Positions 6,989-11,253 of a DNA stretch of 11,253 bases are shown one piece after another. This stretch comes from CAYHWW01 sp964360145 (GTDB lineage: Bacteria > Bdellovibrionota > UBA1018 > CAYHWW01). How positions within the stretch are numbered: the first letter of the stretch is position 1; the number at the start of each line of letters is the position of its first letter. A program made the translations under genes and the position numbers. The notes under the pieces were generated by a model. The model did not search any database and was not told the DNA's origin. It worked only from the letters and a program-made list of their open reading frames with translations. The stretch spans positions 1 through 11,253 of the forward strand of contig CAYHWW010000110.1 of assembly GCA_964360145.1 (NCBI GenBank), read 5' to 3'.

Positions 6989-8493
6989 AACCTACGCTGT
7001 GGCTCCTTGCTGCGCTGGCTGGCATGGCCCTGCCGCTCCATGCCAGCGCTTCGCCGGAGTCCGATGCTCGCATGCATGAGGGGGTGCGCCTCTTCAACGA
7101 TGCCGACTACCTGAAAGCTTCACGCTATTTTTTTAGCGTTTACACCGACCCTACTGACAGCAGAGAAGAGGGCGAGCTCCTGGGCTACATTACGGAAAGT
7201 CTCATCCGCGGCGGGTTTAAGCAAACCGCGGCGTATTTCTACATCAAGACGCTGAAGTCCGGTTCCCGGGGCGGGATCCGCCGGATCTCCCGCTTCCTGC
7301 CTCAGATGGTGGACGCTGTTGGCGTGGACTTGTTGAAAACAGACATTCTGGCTCATAGCCGCGAGGGCGATTACGACAGCGGTACCCTCAGTCATTTCTA
7401 TTATTTTTTAGGCAAGGACAAGCTTCTCAAAGGTGAGTCGGCCGCCGCCCTCGAATCCCTGCGCAAAGTGAATCTCAGTTCTTCCATTGGTGCCCAGGCC
7501 GCTCTTCTCCGTGCGGCAGCCCACGCTATCCTTGGTCAAAATGACCAGGCCATTGAAATGTTTCGTTCCTGCGAGCGCAGTGCTGGGCGCCTCAGCGGGG
7601 GAGAGGGTGAAGACCTCGAGCATCGCTGCATCGCGGGCCGTGCGCGCACTCTTTACCAAATGGGACGCCACGACGATGCTGACGAGATCTACGATGAGAT
7701 CCCGAAAAAGAGCTTTGTGTGGACCGATATCCTCTTCGAACAAGCCTGGAACGCTTACGCGAAAGATGACTACAACAGAGCCCTTGGCAAGCTCGTCACC
7801 TACCGCTCGCCTCATTTGAAGTTTGTATTCAACCCCGAGATCGAAGTGCTCCAGGCCCAATCCTTCCTCGCACTTTGCCTTTTTGATGATGCCAATAAAG
7901 TCATCAACGAGTTCAATGCTTCATATCAAGGCGTGGGGCATGCGATCAAAGGCCGCCTCCAGTCCAGTGCGGGGGACTTCGCCGGTCTCTACGCTTTGGG
8001 TAAAAGCGCGCTGCGCTCCAAGCTTCACACCACCGATGGCTTAAGGCGTGCATTGAACCGCTCCGTGCGGGGTTCCCATTTCGCTGCCTTTGTTAGGCAA
8101 GAGGCAGCAGCCGCTGCGGAGGGTGGTCGTATCAAGGCTCAGATTGGGGCATCCGGGGGCTATCCCGACTTCCTCGAAAAAGTGGTGGCTTGGCGCTCGC
8201 GCACCGCAAGGCTCCTGGGCGGCGTATTCGTCCGCAACAGCCTTGTGGATCTCTACAATGATCTGCTCTCCAATCTCGATAAAATGTCTTTCATCAAGAG
8301 CGAGATGCTCTCTCAGATGAAGTCACGGATCGAGCGCCGAGCGTCCCATAGTGAAGATGAGAATGGCGTCATGAAGCGGGGCCGTTCTGGCGTGGAGCGC
8401 AGGGATTATCAGTATTTCTGGTCATTTAACGGGGAGTTCTGGAGCGATGAGCTTGGTGATTATGTGTTCGCACTGGATTCCGAGTGCCGCTAA
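6985..8493 (+). CDS. Exported TPR-repeat protein, GltC-like in context
   Basis: A 502-aa protein with a signal peptide at 1-22 (Lys2, LWLLAALAGMALPL, cleavage after ASA) and no further membrane segment, so probably periplasmic or attached to the outer membrane through a partner. Helical tetratricopeptide-like pairs follow: about 28-60 (RMHEGVRLFNDADYLKASRY), 60-93, 136-200 (FYYFLGKDKLLKGESAAALE, then QAALLRAAAHAILGQNDQAI) and 213-312 (GRARTLYQMGRHDDADEIYD, WNAYAKDDYNRALGKL, LALCLFDDANKVINEF). A lysine/arginine-rich helical region at about 425-475 precedes a distinct C-terminal tail with GEFWSDELGDY (483-493), ending in Cys501-Arg502. It starts with GTG overlapping the barrel gene's stop. The order barrel then TPR resembles gltB-gltA-gltC of Myxococcus, but no specific orthology is claimed. 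It is likely a scaffold for an envelope complex. Confidence 0.75.
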   Translation: MKPTLWLLAALAGMALPLHASASPESDARMHEGVRLFNDADYLKASRYFFSVYTDPTDSREEGELLGYITESLIRGGFKQTAAYFYIKTLKSGSRGGIRRISRFLPQMVDAVGVDLLKTDILAHSREGDYDSGTLSHFYYFLGKDKLLKGESAAALESLRKVNLSSSIGAQAALLRAAAHAILGQNDQAIEMFRSCERSAGRLSGGEGEDLEHRCIAGRARTLYQMGRHDDADEIYDEIPKKSFVWTDILFEQAWNAYAKDDYNRALGKLVTYRSPHLKFVFNPEIEVLQAQSFLALCLFDDANKVINEFNASYQGVGHAIKGRLQSSAGDFAGLYALGKSALRSKLHTTDGLRRALNRSVRGSHFAAFVRQEAAAAAEGGRIKAQIGASGGYPDFLEKVVAWRSRTARLLGGVFVRNSLVDLYNDLLSNLDKMSFIKSEMLSQMKSRIERRASHSEDENGVMKRGRSGVERRDYQYFWSFNGEFWSDELGDYVFALDSECR

Positions 8494-11253
8494 GGCCTGC
8501 ACGGCCCGCGCTCTTTTAGCAGCGCTTTGCCTTGCGTCGGCGTTGTTGCAACCCGTTGCGGCCGTTGCAACCTATTCCGATGAGCAGATCCGCGCCACGG
8601 AGTCTGATCAAGAACGCGAACTGAATGACATCCGCGATCAAGAGATCAATCAGCTCAAAATCGTTCTAGGCCGCCGCATGGCCGCCAATCGCAGGCCTGA
8701 TCTCCTTTTACGCTTGGGCGAGCTCTACCTCGAGAAGTACCGTCACTATTTTTTCAAAGAGAACGAAGCGCACCAGCGTATGATCCAGCAGGGCCAAAAA
8801 CCCCGGTATGTGGACCACACCCGCAGCCATGGCTTGCTCAAGTCCGCGTCCAATGCCCTCAACGCGATTCTGCGGTCTGATCTCGCGTTCCCACGTTTGG
8901 ACCAAGTGCACTATTTCCTGGGCTATATTGATGATGAGTTGGGTCGGCGCAACGAGGCCATTCGCCACTACCGCGTGGTGACCGATCGCTACGCTTCAAG
9001 CCCCTTCACCCCGGAGGCTGAGCGCAACATCGCTGAAAATGAGTTCAACAAGAAGAACTATCGCGAAGCATTGAAGTGGTACACCCGCGTCTGTCGCCAC
9101 ACGGAGCTGCCCAGCTATCCTCGCAATCTCTACAAACTGGCGTGGGCCCAGTTCAAAACCAAGCAATATGCCCAGGCGCTGGCCACCATGAAAGAGTCCG
9201 CCCGCATCGCGGCCTCCAACGATAAGTTCGTGAGCCTGCGAGACGAAGCATTAAATGATCTCGTTTTCTTTTACTCGGAAGCAGGCAAGGTGAATCAAGC
9301 GCGGGAATACTTCACTGAGATTTCCGGCGGCGCGGAAATCTACGTGGGCGCCTTGAAACGCCTGGCTCGGGTGTATGAGCGTGAAGGCCGTCGGGCCCAA
9401 GCCCTGACCGTCAATAACGAGCTCATCCGACAGTACGGTGATTCCCGCCCAGAGCTCACCTTCGATGTTGTGGCCCATAACGTGGAGCTCTACCGCAAGG
9501 CTGGCGATGCCAACGGTGAAGAGCGTGCTCTTCGGCAGCTCGTGGACTTCTTCGTAAAACACGGCAGTGACATTGGCCATAACGACGAAGACAAGGCGGG
9601 CGCTTACCAGCGCACCAGATCCTACTTGAGAAATCGGGCCACTGAAGTGCATAAGGAAGCCCAGAAAAAAGACCGCCCCGCGCATTATTCCCGTGCCGCC
9701 GATCTTTATGGCCTCTACATCCAGGCCTTTCTAGCCCACGATGACAGCGATAAGGGCAAAAAAGAATTGGCTGAAGTGCGCGTCTACCGCTCTGACTCCC
9801 TGCTCCACGCGGGCCGTGACGCTGAGGCCATGGCGGAGCTCGAAAAAACCATGATCGATGAAGGCGACGCCGCCAAGTCCCGGGAGGCTGGCGTCACCCT
9901 CCTCAACCTCATGATCAAGCGCATTGACGCCGCCGTGAAGGCAGGCGCGCCCGGCGGCAAGCGGGATCGTGATCTCGAGAAGCGCTTCTCTGGCATCGAA
10001 GAACGCTTTGAAAGTCGCTTCCCCAACGACCCCCTCATTCCTGAGCTGCGCTTCAAAAAGGCCCGCCTCGTGGTGTTGGATTCCAGCGCTGGCACGATAT
10101 CGGATGACGCCCGTGAGGCTCTTGAGGAGCTTATCGAGAAGTATCCTTCACGCCCTGAGAGCGCCGAGGCAGCCCAAGATCTGGTGGCTGCTGACCTCAA
10201 AGCAGGCAAGCAGGATGCTGCCATGGAGCGGGCCGGTAAATACCTGGCTAACGCGCCGCTGATCCATGGGGATAAGAAAGGCCAACTCAAATCCTATCTC
10301 GAAAGCGCGCTCTCCCGTCGTTCCTTCACGGAGATTCAGGAGCTAGAGAAGAGCAATGATTACGGCGAGGCCGCCGTCCGCTATGAGGCACTGGCTTCCC
10401 AAAGCAAAGACAAAGAGGTGGCCCAGAAGTCCCTCAATAACGCCGCCGTGAGCTACGAGAAGGCCGGTCGCATGGACGACGCGCTCCGTCTTTATGAACG
10501 CTTGAATGAAACCAAGAGCATGAAGGCCCTTGCCAGCCGCGCCCTCTGGCACGGGGATGCGGCCCGCGCCGCTGGCCTCTACGAGCGCTTTTCCCGCAAT
10601 ACCCACTTCTCCGAGAGCGAGCGTCGCAGCTTCTCCGCCACTGCGCTGCGCCTCCGTTGGGGCATGGGCGAGAAAGAGCGTGCCCTCGACACCGCTCGCG
10701 CCACCCGTGCGTCATTCTGCCAGCAGTCTTCAGACGAGTGGTGCGAAACGCTGCTCTTCTGGACAGCTGAACTTGCTGACGAGCTTGGACGCCCTCAGGA
10801 CACGGTGCAGGTATTGCGCTCCTACGTTGGCGCTCCCGTGGGGGTTAAGAAGGGCAAGGGCCGTGGCGCAGTAGTGGCCCATCGTCGTCAGGCGGAAGCC
10901 TACTTTCGCCTCCATAAACTTTATGAAAAATTCGGCGAGCAGGCCAAAGCGCTCCAAAATCTGCAAGAGGCTGCCCGCGCCCACGGCCCTAGCCGCAAAG
11001 ACCGCAGTTTCGCGGCCCAAGCCGCCTTTTCTCTCGTGGGGCCCGACTACCGTCGCTTCATCTCCCTCAAACTCGAAGGCACCGATGCCGAGCGCAAGGC
11101 CCTGACCAAGCGCAAGCTCCAGGCCATGGAATCCGTTTCAGGCCGTTACAACCAGGTCATTGCCCTCGGCGACGGCGAGTGGGGCATTGCTTCCCTCGAG
11201 CACCTTGCGTCGATATTTCGCCAATTCGCTGAAGAGATCGAGCGCCAGCCGCC
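8447..11253 (+). CDS. Large exported TPR protein, 3' end beyond the window
   Basis: An uninterrupted frame of 935 codons with no stop before the right edge. ATG 8447 is preferred because GGAG (8433-8436) lies 10 nt upstream; ATG 8462 and GTG 8456 are in-frame alternatives. Either start gives an export signal whose core is ALLAALCLASALL, cleaved near AVA (about 42). Mature repeats typical of TPR proteins include RRPDLLLRLGELYLEKY (83-99), YFLGYIDDELGRRNEAIRHY (from about 156), EFNKKNYREALKWYTRV, LAWAQFKTKQYAQAL, RLARVYEREGRRAQALTVN, AVSYEKAGRMDDALRLYERL (about 665-685), ALWHGDAARAAGLYERF and FRLHKLYEKFGEQAKALQNL. The last visible part (about 900-935: YNQVIALGDGEWGIASLEHL, then an FAEEIERQPP end) resembles, from memory, a C-terminal segment of large TPR proteins in Myxococcota and Bdellovibrionota. 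The gene starts 47 bp inside the preceding TPR gene, so the two are probably coupled. GltE/AglT-like function is possible but unproven. Confidence 0.85.
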   Translation, partial: MSLVIMCSHWIPSAAKACTARALLAALCLASALLQPVAAVATYSDEQIRATESDQERELNDIRDQEINQLKIVLGRRMAANRRPDLLLRLGELYLEKYRHYFFKENEAHQRMIQQGQKPRYVDHTRSHGLLKSASNALNAILRSDLAFPRLDQVHYFLGYIDDELGRRNEAIRHYRVVTDRYASSPFTPEAERNIAENEFNKKNYREALKWYTRVCRHTELPSYPRNLYKLAWAQFKTKQYAQALATMKESARIAASNDKFVSLRDEALNDLVFFYSEAGKVNQAREYFTEISGGAEIYVGALKRLARVYEREGRRAQALTVNNELIRQYGDSRPELTFDVVAHNVELYRKAGDANGEERALRQLVDFFVKHGSDIGHNDEDKAGAYQRTRSYLRNRATEVHKEAQKKDRPAHYSRAADLYGLYIQAFLAHDDSDKGKKELAEVRVYRSDSLLHAGRDAEAMAELEKTMIDEGDAAKSREAGVTLLNLMIKRIDAAVKAGAPGGKRDRDLEKRFSGIEERFESRFPNDPLIPELRFKKARLVVLDSSAGTISDDAREALEELIEKYPSRPESAEAAQDLVAADLKAGKQDAAMERAGKYLANAPLIHGDKKGQLKSYLESALSRRSFTEIQELEKSNDYGEAAVRYEALASQSKDKEVAQKSLNNAAVSYEKAGRMDDALRLYERLNETKSMKALASRALWHGDAARAAGLYERFSRNTHFSESERRSFSATALRLRWGMGEKERALDTARATRASFCQQSSDEWCETLLFWTAELADELGRPQDTVQVLRSYVGAPVGVKKGKGRGAVVAHRRQAEAYFRLHKLYEKFGEQAKALQNLQEAARAHGPSRKDRSFAAQAAFSLVGPDYRRFISLKLEGTDAERKALTKRKLQAMESVSGRYNQVIALGDGEWGIASLEHLASIFRQFAEEIERQP
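8545..8571. repeat. Two copies of an 8-bp palindrome GTTGCAAC
   Basis: GTTGCAAC, its own reverse complement, occurs at 8545-8552 and 8564-8571, each followed by C, with the related GTTGCGGCC at 8555-8563 between them. The copies are 19 bp apart, not a multiple of three, so they are read in different frames within the signal-peptide region of the large TPR gene and do not reflect a protein repeat. A binding site is possible, but chance in a Val/Ala/Gln-rich coding stretch is equally plausible. Confidence 0.4.

Noticed and set aside
8508..8525. GCGCT/AGCGC hairpin after the stop of the 502-aa TPR gene
   Set aside because: Five-bp stem, no T-run, and it lies inside the signal-peptide coding region of the next gene.
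9784..10290. 168-codon minus-strand frame, and similar ones at 9251-9685 and 7408-7860
   Set aside because: All are opposite TPR coding sequence; the Ser/Arg-rich composition is typical of antisense translation.
1..11253. tRNA, rRNA, CRISPR array, insertion sequence or phage genes
   Set aside because: No cloverleaf-like segment, regularly spaced repeats, transposase motifs or terminal inverted repeats were recognised; almost all bases are accounted for by six coding regions.

Overview
The window is GC-rich, densely packed bacterial DNA with one minus-strand gene at the left edge and five plus-strand genes filling the rest. The best guess for the host is a member of Bdellovibrionota, Myxococcota or a relative. 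This rests on the beta-barrel protein at 6254-6988, whose start of domain (WLDPDKKIYVVQNRKYRKA) looks like the outer-membrane barrel family common in those groups, and on its coupling to periplasmic TPR proteins. A 100-N gap flanked by the same 55 bases on both sides suggests a short-read (possibly metagenomic) assembly.

Layout. (1) 2-778, minus strand: a periplasmic solute-binding protein of the amino-acid type (family 3). (2) 779-823: a 45-bp divergent spacer with a 7-bp inverted repeat exactly at its midpoint, best read as two overlapping, oppositely directed promoters. (3) 824-3756 and 3746-6232: addB and addA, overlapping by 11 bp, encoding a two-nuclease helicase-nuclease for processing double-strand breaks. 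addB is interrupted only by the assembly gap; collapsing the duplicated 55 bases restores a single 925-codon frame. (4) 6254-6988, 6985-8493 and 8447 to the right edge: an exported outer-membrane barrel, an exported 502-aa TPR protein and a long exported TPR protein (at least 935 codons, running off the window). Each start overlaps the end of the gene before it, so the three look like one translationally coupled operon for an envelope complex. The nearest known analogy is the GltA/B barrel plus GltC/GltE TPR components of the myxobacterial gliding apparatus, but that is an inference.

The two blocks probably work independently: AddAB on DNA in the cytoplasm, the barrel/TPR set in the periplasm and outer membrane. 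No tRNA, rRNA, insertion sequence, CRISPR array or convincing terminator was seen. I found no clearly new multi-gene system. The most notable items are the symmetric divergent promoter/operator, the removable assembly gap inside addB, the compact AddA, and the large TPR gene that is easy to miss because it has no stop codon in the window.
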